Positions 21,171 to 34,060 of a stretch of DNA of 64,000 bases are shown piece after piece. Position 1 is the stretch's first letter, and the number at the start of each line of letters is the position of its first letter. The stretch is from Allium sativum (lineage: Eukaryota > Streptophyta > Magnoliopsida > Asparagales > Amaryllidaceae): positions 203,187,231 to 203,251,230 of the forward strand of contig CM060912.1 of NCBI GenBank assembly GCA_030737875.1, in the 5' to 3' direction. Under the pieces are notes generated by a model. It was given only the letters and a program-made list of their open reading frames with translations, was not told the DNA's origin and did not search any database. Position numbers and translations under genes: made by a program.

Positions 21171-24100
21171 TCAATCTTCATTCACAGACCTTAGTCCCAT
21201 TTCTTTTGACTTTATAGAAACTATAGCCTTTGGAAGACTCTTCGTAAGTGGGTCAGCCAAGTTTTTCTTTGTTTCTATGTAGTCAACAGTTATAACTCCA
21301 CTTTTGAGTAACTGTCTCACCATGTGATGTCTTAGACTTACATGTCTAGACTTTCCATTATATGTTTTATTAGAAACATTATATATCGTTGCTTGATTAT
21401 CACAGTTAATCAAAACTGCTGGAGATGGCTTCTTCCACAATGGGATTTCTACTAACAAATTTCTAAGCCATTCCGCTTCTTTACATGCGTCTGCTAATGC
21501 AATCAATTCAGACAACATAGTTGAATCAGATATACAGGTCTGCTTCTTGGAAGCCCAAGACACAACAGCGCCTCCTAATGTAAATATCCATCCAGTCGTA
21601 GACTTGGATTTCGATTCTACATTGTTCCAGGTTGCATCACTATATCCCTCAATTACAGCAGGATATCCTTTATAAGATAAACCATAGTTTATGGTTCCCT
21701 TTAAATAAGCTAAAACTCTGGAAATAGCTTTCCAGTGTTCAAAACCTGGATTACTCGTAAATCGACACAATACACTTATAGCATGTGCGATATCTGGTCT
21801 AGTGCAATTCATAGCATACATAAGACTCCCAATAATACTGGAATATTCCAATTGAGAAATGGTACGTCCAGTGTTCTTTTCTAACTTTATACTTGGATCT
21901 AAAGGAGTTGGTGCTGGTTTGACATTATAATGATTATACTTCTTTAGGAACTTCTCAATGTAATGAGATTGAGTTAGTAATAACTCCCCCGTTTTTCTAA
22001 TGATTTTAATTCCTAAAATTACATCAGCCTCTCCCAGATCTTTCATATCAAATTTAACTTCTTAGTTTCATTTACACAGGATATGTTGGAACCAAATATC
22101 AGCATGTCATCAACGTATAAACATATTATAACATAACCGTTGTTATCCGATTTGATATAGATACATTTATCTACATCATTAGCAATGAATCCAAATGACA
22201 GTGCAACTTTATCAAACTTCTCAAGCCATTGCATGAGAGCTTGCTTCAGCCCATAAAGAGATTTAACTAATTTATAAACTTTCTTTTCTTGGCCTGGGGT
22301 TATGAAACCTTCGGGTTGTTCCATGTATATCTCTTCTTCTAAATCTCCATTTAAAAAGTTGTCTTTACATCCATTTGATGTATGACCAAGTTATGAATTG
22401 ATGCAAGTGCTATTAAACAGCATATCGAAGATATGCGAGCCACTGGAGCATATGTATCAAAATAATCTACTCCTTGTCTTTGTTTATATCCCTTAGCAAC
22501 TAATCTGGCTTTGAACTTATCAATGGATCCATTTGTATTCAACTTTTTCTTGAATATCCATTTACATCCTATAGGTTTAGCAGCAGGAGGTAAATCGCTT
22601 AATACCCAAGTTTGGTTTAACATTATGGAATTCATTTCATCATTGATAGCTTCTTTCCTGAAATTAGAATCTCTAGAACTCATAGCCTCAGAATAAGTTT
22701 TGGGATCATCATCGACGTTCATTACATATCTTGTCACATTAAGGACTTCATCCTTATTGCCTTCTACGAGATATGTTATGAAGTCAGGACCATAGTCCTT
22801 CTCTATTCTCGCTCTTTTACTTCTCCTGTGTTCAGTACTATTATCTGGTACTGACACTTCCTTGCTGTTTTGATCAGGAGCATATTCATCATCATTTATA
22901 TCATTAGTCTCAGTTGGTTCTGGACTAGATGATCTTAATGGATTCTCAACAGTTTGATTTTCAAAAATTTCTACATCTATAGATTCTATGACTTCTAAGG
23001 TATCAAGAATCATAAATCTATAAGTCATACTATTAAGAGAATACCCAATGAAAACACATTTAAAAGCTCTATTACCTAACTTTGGTCGTTTAGGGTCTGG
23101 TTTTCTAACATAAGCTAAGCAACCCCAAACTTTGAGTCTAGTAAGATTAGGTTTTCTATTAAACCATAATTCATAAGGAGAAATATTATTCTTCTTAAGT
23201 GGTACTCTATTTAAAATGTAACATGCAGATAATATAGCATCTCCCCATAAATTATAAGGTAAATTAGAACTTATGATCATGGCGTTAACCATTTCTACTA
23301 AAGTTCTATTTTTCCTTTCAGCAACAACATTTTGTTGTGGTGTATAAGAGGCAGTACATTGGTGAATAATACCATTTTGTTTGCAAAACAAAGTAAACTC
23401 ATTTGAAAAATATTCACCACCACGATCTGAATGTAACACTTTAATTTTGATTCTTAATTGTGTTTCGACTTCTGCTTTGTAAATTTTGAATTTATCAAAG
23501 GCTTCATCTTTAGATTTCATTAGATATACATAAGCATATCTAGAATAATCATCAATAAATGTTATATAGTATTGGTTACCACCATAGGTGATATGACTTT
23601 TCAAGTCACCCACATCACTATATACCAAATCAAGCAAACCAGTTTTCCTTTCAACAGATTGAAAGGATTTTCGATGTATTTTTGCTTGAACACATATTTC
23701 ACATTTAGAAATGGATTCGAAATCACAATCAAAAATTAATCCTAATTTATGCATATTTCTAAGTGCCTTATAATTAACATGTCCTAATCTACCATGCCAT
23801 AAATTAACAGAGTCAACAATATAAGCAGAAGATTTCTTCATTAGATTCAACTTAATCATGCCGTTACAAGAATATCCCTGTCCAATAAATTTGCTGTTCT
23901 TGGACAACACTAATTTATCAGACTCATACACCATCTTGAATCCTCCTTTGTTAAGAAGGTATCCAGAAATCAAATTCTTACACATATCAGGTACATAAAA
24001 TACATTGACTAAAGTAAGAACTTTCCCAGAGGTGAATGTCAATTCAATAGTGCCTTTTCCCAGAACTTTGCTTGCAACTTTGTTTGCGCCAGTTACTTCG

Positions 24101-25077
24101 CTGGATTCTCCATTATTCTCATCGTAAGTCTTGAACAGATTACGGTCTTTGCAAATATGAATAGTCGCTCCAGTATCGAGCCACCAATCATTGTTAATGC
24201 CACTAACGGAGTTCGCCTCTTGTACGACAGCCACAAGCTTTTCTTCGATCATATTCACTTTTTGTTGTTTCTTCCGAAGACGACAATCTCGGGCATAGTG
24301 GCCGGGTTTGTGACAATAGAAACAGTCACCCTTTTTCTTATTCTTGGAATTAGTACCTTTCTTTTTGAACTGTGTCTCATTCTTAGGCTTCAACTTATCG
24401 TTAATTTCAACATTATTAGCCTTAGATTGAGACTCAGTTTGCGGATTATCATCTAGTTCGCGTTTACAAGAATCCTCTTCAATACGAAGATGACGCTGTA
24501 AACCGTCTAAATCATAATCTATTTCCATATGCTTTAATTTTTTCTTATAATCATTCCAAGAATTCGGGAGTCTCGAAATAATAACTCCAACAACAAATGA
24601 TTCAGGGAGATCAATACCGGCATCCTTAAGTTGATTTACTAACAGCAGTATTTCACTTACTTGTCCAATTATGGACTTGCTAGTGACCATTTTGAAATCC
24701 ATAAAATTGCATATAAGAAATTTCTTATTACTTGCCTCAGAGATGCGATATTTGCTTTCTAGCGCAGTCCAGAGTGCCTTCGCGGTGTCCAAGGTCCTAT
24801 GAGCATTGTATATCGGAGTAGACAGTGCATTCAGAATGTGGCCTCTGCATGGAAAATCTTCCTCTTTGCGCTTTGCCCTTTTAGCTTTTAGTTCCGCACT
24901 ATCCTTATCGGTTTCCTCCGGTATTTTCTCCAATCCATCTTCGAGAATATGAAATAATTTGACCGTGATCAGAAATAATTTCATAGTTTCTTGCCAACGA
25001 GTGAAATTCTCTCCATCAAATCGCTCTAATTTCGTCAAATGCTGATTCATTACTTGCAACGTGGTCAAACCTTCCAT
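21171..25077 (-). pseudogene. Ty1/copia gag-pol polyprotein, two frameshifts
   Basis: The first 908 codons (25077-22351) run gag, zinc knuckle CFYCHKPGHYARDC (residues 252-265), aspartic protease DTGA (301-304), GAG-pre-integrase with LWHGRLGH (426-433) and its CxxC, integrase with D488, D551 and E587 (35 residues between the last two, as expected for DD35E), then the start of reverse transcriptase (RLVAKGYKQRQGVDY). A one-base deletion in a T run (22353-22357) causes the stop. The next frame (22324-22043) carries the YVDD catalytic motif. A second frameshift near 22045-22065 leads into 22046-21171, with the rest of RT and RNase H ([14 protein letters not shown]) and the end LADPLTK. All catalytic motifs are otherwise present, so the element was functional until recently. 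The ATG is only 23 bases from the 5' LTR. Confidence 0.9.
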
Positions 25078-25100
25078 GGTTGAGTTATTGTCTGAAAATT

Positions 25101-25884
25101 TGTTGGGGAATTTTTTGGTTTGAGACGTTAATGGAGGAGAATAAAAGCCGTACTTCTGACTTCAAGGATTTGCGTAGCAAATTCTTTCAGACAATAGTTC
25201 AACCCACCAGGTACAAACGGGTTAACGAACTATTGACCTCAGGATTCAATGAAGCCTTGAACAGCGTTATCGGATTCAAAGTTTGTACGACTTTGATCCG
25301 ACCAAGAACACTTCAGATTCAATTTTCCGATGATGCAAATATGGTAGAGAACAAAGAGAAGAAGAATAAGATGATTCTGCTACGTTGTTGCAGTATTTGT
25401 AACGTCTCGGAAGCGTTACAGATTTGAACAGCGTTTGAAACGCTTTAATGTCGTTGCAGAATAAGGAGGAAGAAGAAGATTATTTTCGAGATGATATGAA
25501 ACAGTTTTCTGGCGTTGTATTTATAGCCAGCGAACGGAAGTGTCCATCCGTAAATAACCGCGACTATTTGCGACGGTCGTATCTGTTTTAATTCGATTCG
25601 AGATCGCCGTATCCATTCAGTTTTGCAAAAAGCCCAAGGCCCATCTTTTGATATTTTAAATATTATTATCTATGCCAAGTTCATGCTTAAGGCCCATTTC
25701 CTTAACTCTCATTCTCTTCTTTCTTTTGTTATTATACATCATGTCTTTACATATACAGAGGAAACCCTTTGCATTTTCCATGATGTGAGACAAAACATAT
25801 TTGCCCATTTCTTCTTCCTTTTATTCTTCATTCTCTTCAAATAATATCCAAACCCAAATCATTTGTTTTAAAAATTTTACAACA
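25101..25884 (-). repeat. Copia 5' LTR (784 bp, internally deleted)
   Basis: Aligns with 19621-20562 apart from scattered substitutions and one deletion. At the deletion point the sequence reads TTTTGCAAAAAGCCCAAGGC, where the other LTR has about 158 extra bases. Confidence 0.9.
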
Positions 25885-27184
25885 CCGCCTTCAACACTTT
25901 AGGTGATTTGTCAATATCAAGGACAATAATTTTTTTTTCTTGTCCGAACTTTTGTTTACCACTGCCATAGGAGAAGCTTGGGTACAATTGGCTTTTGCAC
26001 TGATTTTAAAGCTGCACCTTTAATCGTTTTCATTGCCTCGTTTCCTTTCTCTTTTGCTATTACATTTTCAAGAAATTTCTTACTATTAGATTTCTCAACT
26101 CACCCTAGAACAGATGAAAAATTAGATCCATTGTCAACATTCCTTATTTGTTAAATCATTACTGAAGCGTCAAACTCTCCATCCTCCAATTCATTTCCTC
26201 AGCCACACGTAAAGTATCAAAAGCTTTGTTGATTCGAACCGACAAAATAACTTCATTACCGCAAATAGGCTGAGAGACAACTTCTTCTACCTATATATTC
26301 TCTTGAAATTTTTGTCATCTCTATAATTTAAGTCTTCAACCATAGTATTTCCAGTTAATCTTTAACTAGATTTCTCATTCTTTTGTAGCAACACTTTGTC
26401 TTACATGAACAACAGTCATATGGTTTCCAGAGGTATATATTTAACCTCAACTGTCTGCATGCCACCATCAACGAGCTTAACCAAGAGGTCATCTACTTTT
26501 TTTTGTCAAGGACACTTTTATTAGGCATTTTGCATGCACTAATTTTTCTAAACGCCCAGACTTTTCATCTAGACACATCAAATTCCCTAACCTACTAACT
26601 AACCAATTAATAATAACGTGTGACCACGCGAACAAAGGTATTTTGTGGAGTTGTAGCCAAACCGGGAATGAGCGTATACATCCATGAACAATGCAAATAG
26701 CAGGGTCATATGGCTTAATAATAAAGAGTTTATTTCTCATAATACTAGGATCTTCTTGTAAAATTATGTACTTGTCTTTAATGTCGGAGAGAAGGAAGAA
26801 GAAGATTGTACCATCAGACTTTACTTTTATCGATCCCTTCAATCTCCATGTTGATATAATTTCTGAACTATGGTAGTGTATGAGACAGGGCTGTCTAGGA
26901 AGAAATCGACCAACGAATATTTCCAAACTTAAGCTCCAGCGTGAGCCACATCCGGAGTAATAAAGCATGGCTTCACCTTCGAACTCAGTGGTCATGGCAA
27001 CTAGGATAAATTTCCCTACGTTGCGCAGCCTGTTTTTAAGGGTAGAAATTAAGGCCGACGGGAGAGGCAAGGGACAAGGCGCAGGAATCGAAGGTACGGA
27101 GGATGGAGAATGGTACGAGGGAGCAGAGGGGAAAGTTGGAAAAGAGTGGAACACAGGTAGGGTTGTCGCCATTGAAGGGATCAA
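25885..27184 (-). pseudogene. LINE ORF1 (gag-like, DUF4283 type), decayed
   Basis: Minus-strand frame 27184-26489 (231 codons). After a Ser/Pro-rich N-terminus it contains LKNRLRNVGKFILV, then IISTWRLKGSIKVKSDGTIFFF and KLFIIKPYDPA and VWLQLHKIPLFAW. These match the DUF4283-type domain of plant L1 ORF1 proteins, which bind RNA and form the retrotransposition particle. The likely first Met is at 27172 (MATTLPVF) or 27184. Downstream of 26489 the frame breaks repeatedly down to the copia insertion at 25884. The remainder of ORF1 resumes beyond the insertion (19620 downward). No zinc knuckle was found in the decayed part. Confidence 0.65.
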
Positions 27185-27976
27185 GCATGAGAAAATGAAA
27201 ATAATTGAAATTCAGACACATGGCTAAAAATGTCTTTATTGTATTTTTATTTTAATATTTTTCTCCTCTTTCTGGTTTTCAACTCGCAATTTTTTCTACT
27301 ATTATCCCCCTTACAATTTTGATTGAATCAATTAACATTTGTAGACGACGTCATTGGTTTAAACCAATATGCATCCTTAATATAAGTTAGGGTAATCAAC
27401 GCTCAATCTGAACGTCGATTTATTTGAAGTGTATCATTTTTAGTGATGATTTATCTGCTTACTGTTTAGGTCTTTGCAATTTTAGTATGTTGTTTACATC
27501 TCGATCTCAAAACACATAATGATATGCATCCCTATTAAATTTTTAATCATTGTTTTAATTTTTTTAATCATTATTTATAACTTCTATCGATATTTTTTTT
27601 TTTAATGATCATGTACATTGCTAATTTAAAAATTTTAAATTATTGTTTGTAATTTAGCCTCGAACAACCATAAATGTATATGACTGATATTTTTTTAATC
27701 ATTGTACAACATGTCAACATTAGCTAGACAAGTTATATAATCAACTGTTAAAGGGTAAATATGAAAATAAGATTTTGAGATTTTAATCGGGGTATGAAGA
27801 GTAAACCATGAGGTGCGAATTAATAGCCAGACCCCAAACATATAAATGATTGCAAAAATATCTTTTATTGTTGAATAGATTTCAATTTATATAGATAGCA
27901 AGTTTCAAATAATGTCTTGCTTGCAAAAGTAGAATATCAATTCAGCCAATATTTTTGTTATTTATAGCTCTCTTTA
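27185..27976. other. Head-to-head spacer between two LINEs
   Basis: AT-rich interval of about 790 bp between the divergent ORF1 starts at 27184 (minus) and 27977 (plus). It presumably contains both 5' untranslated regions. No TSD or promoter motif could be defined. Confidence 0.4.
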
Positions 27977-30018
27977 ATGGCTTCCAAGAAAATTCTCATT
28001 AGAGATTCTTCCTCCTCTATTCCTCTTCACTTTTCCTTTTCTCCTAAAGATAAGCCTCCTGATATTGATGAGGATGACTTTCAGCCAGTTAGGAACAGAA
28101 AGAAATTTCAGAATGTTAAAATGTAGAAATATGTTCCTAATTTTGGGGTTAATGCTTCTAAATCGGGTTCTTCTAGGGTTAATGCTCTTTTCTTTCAGAA
28201 GTTTAATGGGAAAGATAGTGTTATTTTCAGATTTGAGACGCATCAACCTATTCGTTCTGCATCTATGCATAATTTTAATCTGAATTCGAGTTAAAAAAAA
28301 CTTCTATGTATGCTGATTTGCTAAAGAATGATGGGGTTTCTTCAAATTTTAATCTCTGTTATACCGCTCCGATTCAGGTGGGTAAAGCGAGTTATTGCAA
28401 TCAAAGAAGCAATGGGAAAAAGAACTGAAGAAAAATGGAAAATTTCAATTCTTGCTTACATCTTTGGCCCTAGACCATATTATCATTATTTTAGGGCTTT
28501 TGTTGTTAATATTTGGAACCCTACTTCTAATTTCGAAATTTGTACTAGAGATAATGGATTTTTCTTAATCAAATTTGCCAATCCGGCTGATTATCTTAAT
28601 GTGATCAATGAAGGCCCATACTTTATAAATGGTAAACTCATTATCCTCAAGAAATGGACCAAGTGCATTAAACTTGATAAAGATTTGCTAACTACAGTGC
28701 CAGTTTGGATTAAGCTACCTAAGTTAAATTTGCGATTATGGGATAACCAGGCTTTTAGCGCTATCGCTAGTTTAGTAGGCACCCCATTAAAAGTGGATGA
28801 GCCTACAACGACTGAATCTAGAATTAGTTATGCAAGAATTTTAGTAGAAATTAAGCCTGATTCAGAGCCCGAAGAAGCGAACATAACTATGTATGATGGA
28901 GAAAATATTGTTCAGAAAATCGAATATGAATGGTTTCCTCCGAAATGCACGAAATGCCATTGTTTTGGTCATTCGACTGAGGCTTGTCTTTCTAAACACG
29001 TATGGAGAGAAAAATCTGTTCATGGATCTGTTTTTGATTTAGAAAAAAAAATCAAGATTCAGTTGCAAATCAAGAAACTCCTTTGGGAAATCTTGTAAAT
29101 AAAAATATTAGGAATAATATAGGTCATAATAATCAATTCAAGATCCTGTTCCTAGTAATAAAAATGGAGAAACATTGAAACAAAAAACTTGCGTGGGTGA
29201 ATCTAAAATTTTAGAAGTTTCTGAAAAAATGTCTCCGTCAATAAATATGTTTCAAATCCCAGTTTGGATAAAGTAAATTCAAATCTATCGAAATCGAAAG
29301 GTGAAAAATAAGTCTCAGTCTCCCTTTTCATCTGATAAAGATGAAGGCATTTTGGTTAGTGTAGGCGTTGATGCCAATCTAAAGAGGCATAGTGAAGCCA
29401 TCATAGACAATAACATCAATGGCGATTTTCATGAGGTTCTTAATGATATTTATGATGATGGCATGATAATATGCAAAGGGGATAATGATGAATAGGTCTT
29501 GATTCAACCCCCTCCCCCCATCAGGATGAATCTGATATAATTTCACATTCAGATTCTGAAATTCTTAATTTGAAAAAAAAAAACCAGCCAAGTCCAAACT
29601 GAATAAACTGGGGCTAGAGAAGCTTCCTTCAAACAACCCTGTCGACTTATTAGAAAGTGCTGCTCTGCTTTTCTCTTCTATGTCATCTCCTGTAGATAAA
29701 AAAAGAAAGAAAAGCAAGAAAAAAGCTTGTAAGACATAATGGATAACAAAAATGTTACTGACACTAACAGGGAAAAACCTAAAGACAAAAATGTTACTAT
29801 CAAAAACAGAAAAGAATTTGAAGACGGATACATTATTAAAATTCCAAAGTGGGAAAACTTCCTCAAAGCAAATGAAAATACCTCTTACAAAAGAAGAGGA
29901 GGCAAATCTATAGAGAATTTTGAGACTGATGGCTGCAAACTTCCAATGCAGCATAAGTTATATCCTTTGAGTATCCTTTATAGTTATTTTTTCCTTATTT
30001 ATTTAATTATTCATTATT
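27977..30018 (+). pseudogene. LINE ORF1 (gag-like with CCHC zinc knuckle), decayed
   Basis: Starts MASKKILIRDSSSS at 27977. A TAG interrupts the frame near 28125 and a frameshift follows at about 28290. The main domain is open at 28328-29098: EEKWKISILAYIFGPRP, DNGFFLIKFANPADYLNV, WTKCIKLDKDLLTTVPVWIK and LNLRLWDNQAFSAIASLVG, ending in a zinc knuckle CTKCHCFGHSTEAC. This is the plant L1 ORF1 layout (DUF4283 then CCHC). From 29100 to 29740 the tail decays, with Lys-rich stretches near 29700-29735, and the ORF2 start codon is at 30019. It belongs to the same element as the ORF2 split around the 30030-36801 insertion. The sequence differs clearly from the neighbouring minus-strand LINE, so these are two insertions. 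Confidence 0.75.
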
Positions 30019-31289
30019 ATGACGATCATTGTAACGGCCCGAACTTTCCCGTAAAGGAAAGCCTGGATTGCTTTGAAGACAAGACGAATCAGAACACAAA
30101 CAGAAGAACATTTCATTGTTTATTACAACAATTTACATCAGAGTACAAGAATATACAGAGTATGAACAAATAATATACATTTGATAAATATCAGTGATTT
30201 ACAAATTTACAATGCAGCGGAAAATAATACAAAACACAACTGAAAGAGATACACGGATACAGAGCTTTCCGAATATCATTCTAGTTGTAAACCAGGATTC
30301 TGTGAATATAAATCTGCAAAACCAAAACTACTAGTTGCCCGTGTGGAAAAAAGGGGAACCCAGAGTTTAGGTTAAAACAATAAACTCCAGGTCAATCATG
30401 TGACTGGTGTGAGAACTAAAGCAGTTATATAAAACTTTACTTTATAATGAAGTAAATTAAGGGACCACGCCGTATAACACTGAACGGGTTTCCTCCCAAG
30501 AATACCGGTGCATAAAACAAACAGCGCAGTATTTTTTGGAAAAATGAAGCTATTATAAGACCCAGGTCTCATCACACTAGGCAACGCAAGCCGGAGGATA
30601 GGGTTTTCCCTTATAATAGCCAAACATGCTTGGTACGTTTAAAAACAAATCATTTGATACTATTATAAGTGCATAGTGTACAAAACAACTTCAAATATAA
30701 ATGTATCAATCATAGACGGCATGAGTACCATATATCATGTCTCCAATACTAGGTTATACAATCAAAACCGAAATGTCACGTATTGGAAATTGGATTTCCG
30801 TCATGAATGTAGGCAAGGGATGTACTCCTTTCCGCTTCGAGACACTCTAGCCAATGTCTCGGGACTGCACACATTGGGCAACCCCTGGATCCTGCAGTGC
30901 CGTTCCACACTTACGTTAGTGGATTGGTTATTCCTGAACACACGTTTCCCAGTCCTGCTGGACCTATCCATCGTCGCCTTAGAGATCGATATATCCGAGG
31001 CGCCTCGCATTCCAACAATCACATAGGTAAAAATATAAAAATGTCTGGGCTTGCAAAACCCCGACACCACCCATTGCTAGAAAGAAACGTCATGCACTCA
31101 CTGCATTTCCTTATCCCGTTTTTGACTCATACCGAGGTGTGAGGCTCGCGAATTAACACTCTACACAAAGCTGCGCTATATTAAAGCTATGCTTTGATCA
31201 TCAACCACAAGACTCTGCTTTTCGACAGAAGCCTTGATCATTTGCATCTCAGCATGCCACATAGGCAATTCACGCCATGCGACTGATGT

Positions 31290-32390
31290 CTATCGATATA
31301 TAACCTCTGAGCTCGTACGTCTCAGAGAAGGGCGTTAAGCAAGAGAATAAATTCTCCGCCGCCAAAAAGATATATATTTAATGGAGATCAATCAACACAG
31401 AGTAAAATCGAATGTCAGACACACATCCATTTACAAGTTCGTTCTGGGTCTGAACGAAACCGGAGGCACCTTATTCCTCGTCCGGTGTCCAATACAGGAG
31501 AGAGGTCCTCGCATATCCGGTCAATCTCCAAGTATGTCTGGACGATCACCACTTACTGCCTTGTCTTGGGTGTCCATCCCAATCAAGACATTGGTAATCA
31601 TCCAAACGATGTGAAGACCTCCGGTCTTCAACCCCCGTCTTCATCGTCGAATTAGTTATTCAGAATGGGTATAAACTCGGTCTTTCCGAATAACTCGCGT
31701 ATATAATAAACAAGTGTTATAAAAACACAACATACGCCTCATTCCAATTCTGAATATTCTTTTATTTAAATATTCATAACCTTTGGGAAAGGTTCCCATT
31801 AGTTTTATCAAAGATAAATCCTTTAAATTTATTCTTTAATCTTCCTTTGTATATCATTCAAACCATATCAAGGTTTATCCAAACTAGTCGGGATTACCGC
31901 ACCTTACCGAAGTAATCATTTCTTTTATTTCCCAATCCCAACATATTCATCCCATGGAGCAAAACTGGTAATACTCCATATCTAACATTATGGTGTTATT
32001 GGTAAATTTAGTTACCATTTCACGTTCAAATCTAATCAAAGATTTAACTATCGCTTGGAGCAAGACTGGTGATACTCCATTCTCGATCATCTCCCAAATT
32101 TGATAATTTAAATTATCAATTTCTCTTTTCAATCCAATTAAAGATTCATTAAAACTCCACTTAGTTTTATTCTTCCCAAAAATCAATATTAATGACTATT
32201 TAACTTTGGAAACACAAACATGCTGCATCGACAGTCTACACCGTACTATTGATTTCTTCCGATATATAACCTCTAAGCTCGTACGTCTTAGAGAAGGGTG
32301 TTAAGCAAGAGAATAAATTCTCCACCACCAAACAAATATATATTCAGCAAAAGTCAACCATACAGTTCGAAATACAATGATTGACATGTA
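31290..32390. repeat. Internal segmental duplication within the giant LTR
   Basis: A segment of about 130 bp is present at about 31290-31410 and again at about 32255-32385. It contains GATATATAACCTCT, GCTCGTACGTCT and GTTAAGCAAGAGAATAAATT. The relative at 13310-13430 has it once, so the duplication arose after the two copies split. Confidence 0.7.
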
Positions 32391-33784
32391 ATCCTATCTT
32401 TAACTGGGTTAAAGAACCAATGTTATTTAAAACACGGTTCACACAAACCCAAATCCTCTTCCATAAAAATGGAATCTTCACGGAAAACAGATCAATATAT
32501 GATCGATATCAATTTCCGTATCCGACTAATAATATAAATGGAATAACGGCTAAGCCTTTTAAGTTCCATATATGTTAACAGTCTTCCTCCACAGAAATTC
32601 ATTTCGATTATTATTAAATCGAATTCCATTCAATTCCAATTTAATATATTAAATTGGAAAACTTTACTTTGGAAAATTTCCGTTAAATCTTAATAGAAAG
32701 ATTTACATATTTCAAATCACATTTCACTGTAAATCGGGTTAAAGAACGAATGTCGTTAAAAACACGGTTCACAATAAACTCAATTCACATTCCATTTTCA
32801 ATTCCAATTAAATGTTAATTAATTGGTAATTCTTCTTTAAATCTTAATTAAAAGATTTATTCTTTTCACACTGGGTTTAAGAATGGTGTTAATAAAGACC
32901 CCATTCACGACAAACCAAAATCCAATCCTATTCAATTTCAATTAAATATTAATTAATTGGCAAACTCTTCTAGATCTTATTTAAAAAATTTAATCTTTTC
33001 TCAACTGGGTTTAAGAACGGTGTCATTTAAAACACAGTTCACGACAAACCCAAAATCCAATTCAATATTAAATACAAGGCTCTGAATAGAAATTATATCG
33101 GGTTATTTTCAATATCAAATTCTGAAATCAACAAATATCATATTGGGAATAACGATATATATATCTTTCAAATTCCTCCACAATATATGTATAATCACGG
33201 AATCCAATATCGAAATATTCCGAAGATAATTTCGATTCAAATCCATTCCAACTCATATATTGGAAATTCTGACTATTTTTAAACTATTTCAAATCCAATT
33301 TATTTATTTAAAAATATTGGATTATAATTCTAGTTCATAACTAGTTCATTTCGATAAAAATATATTTCTATCTTTACAAACGTGGAATTTTTCATCCTAA
33401 TTTTTTCCAAATCATTTATTATGATTTTACACAAATTATCGATATTTTTAATAATTTTATCAAGGCCCGTACAGTCGATTTCCATAAACGGTTATCGAAC
33501 TGCACTTACAGCGGCCTTTTGCAAATTTTATTTGGACATAATTCCAAATTCAACCATTAGATTTCAAATCCCTTATATTCGTTGGAAAGCTCTTTTCGAT
33601 ACAAACCCAACGGTTCCGGTTTTAGGAGAATCCGACGGTCGGATCTCCCGTAACGTCAATTCGAAGTCAATGGTTGAAATTCGCAAACTGCCGCAGCGCG
33701 ACACGTTCTCTTCAGACCATTATATTATATATATAATATATATTTCATCGATTTCCATTTAAAACTTATTTTATAAATCATTTT

Positions 33785-34060
33785 AAATTCGTTTTAAAAA
33801 TGATTTCAACTTCATTTCAAATTTCAAATCAAATTTGAATATTCCTTAATAAATTCGTTTTAAATTCATTTTAAAACGATTTCATTTCAAATTTGAATAT
33901 TCCTTAATAAATTCGTTTTAAATTCAGTTTAAAACGATTTCAATTCCATTTCAAATTTCAAATCAAATTTGAATATTCCTTAACAAATTCGTTCTTAAAT
34001 TCATTTTAAAACGATTTCAATTCCATTTCGAATTTCAAATCAAATTTGGATATTCCATAT
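33785..34060. repeat. Tandem array, about 58-80 bp units
   Basis: Three to four head-to-tail units of AAATTCGTTTTAAATTCA, TTTTAAAACGATTTCA, CATTTCAAATTTCAAATC and GAATATTCCTTAA, with small length differences between units. Confidence 0.8.

Larger units (their letters stand above)
19621..25884 (-). mobile_element. Ty1/copia LTR retrotransposon, nearly intact
   Basis: Full structure on the minus strand: 5' LTR 25101-25884, polyprotein frame 25077-21171, purine-rich tract next to the 3' LTR, 3' LTR 19621-20562. Both LTRs begin TGTTGTAAAATTTT and end TTCCCCAACA in element orientation. The flanking 5 bp are CTGCC (19616-19620) and CCGCC (25885-25889), a TSD with one mismatch. Domain order gag, protease, integrase, reverse transcriptase, RNase H defines Ty1/copia. 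The LTRs differ by many substitutions and a large deletion, so this is not a very recent insertion. It sits inside an older LINE. Confidence 0.9.
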
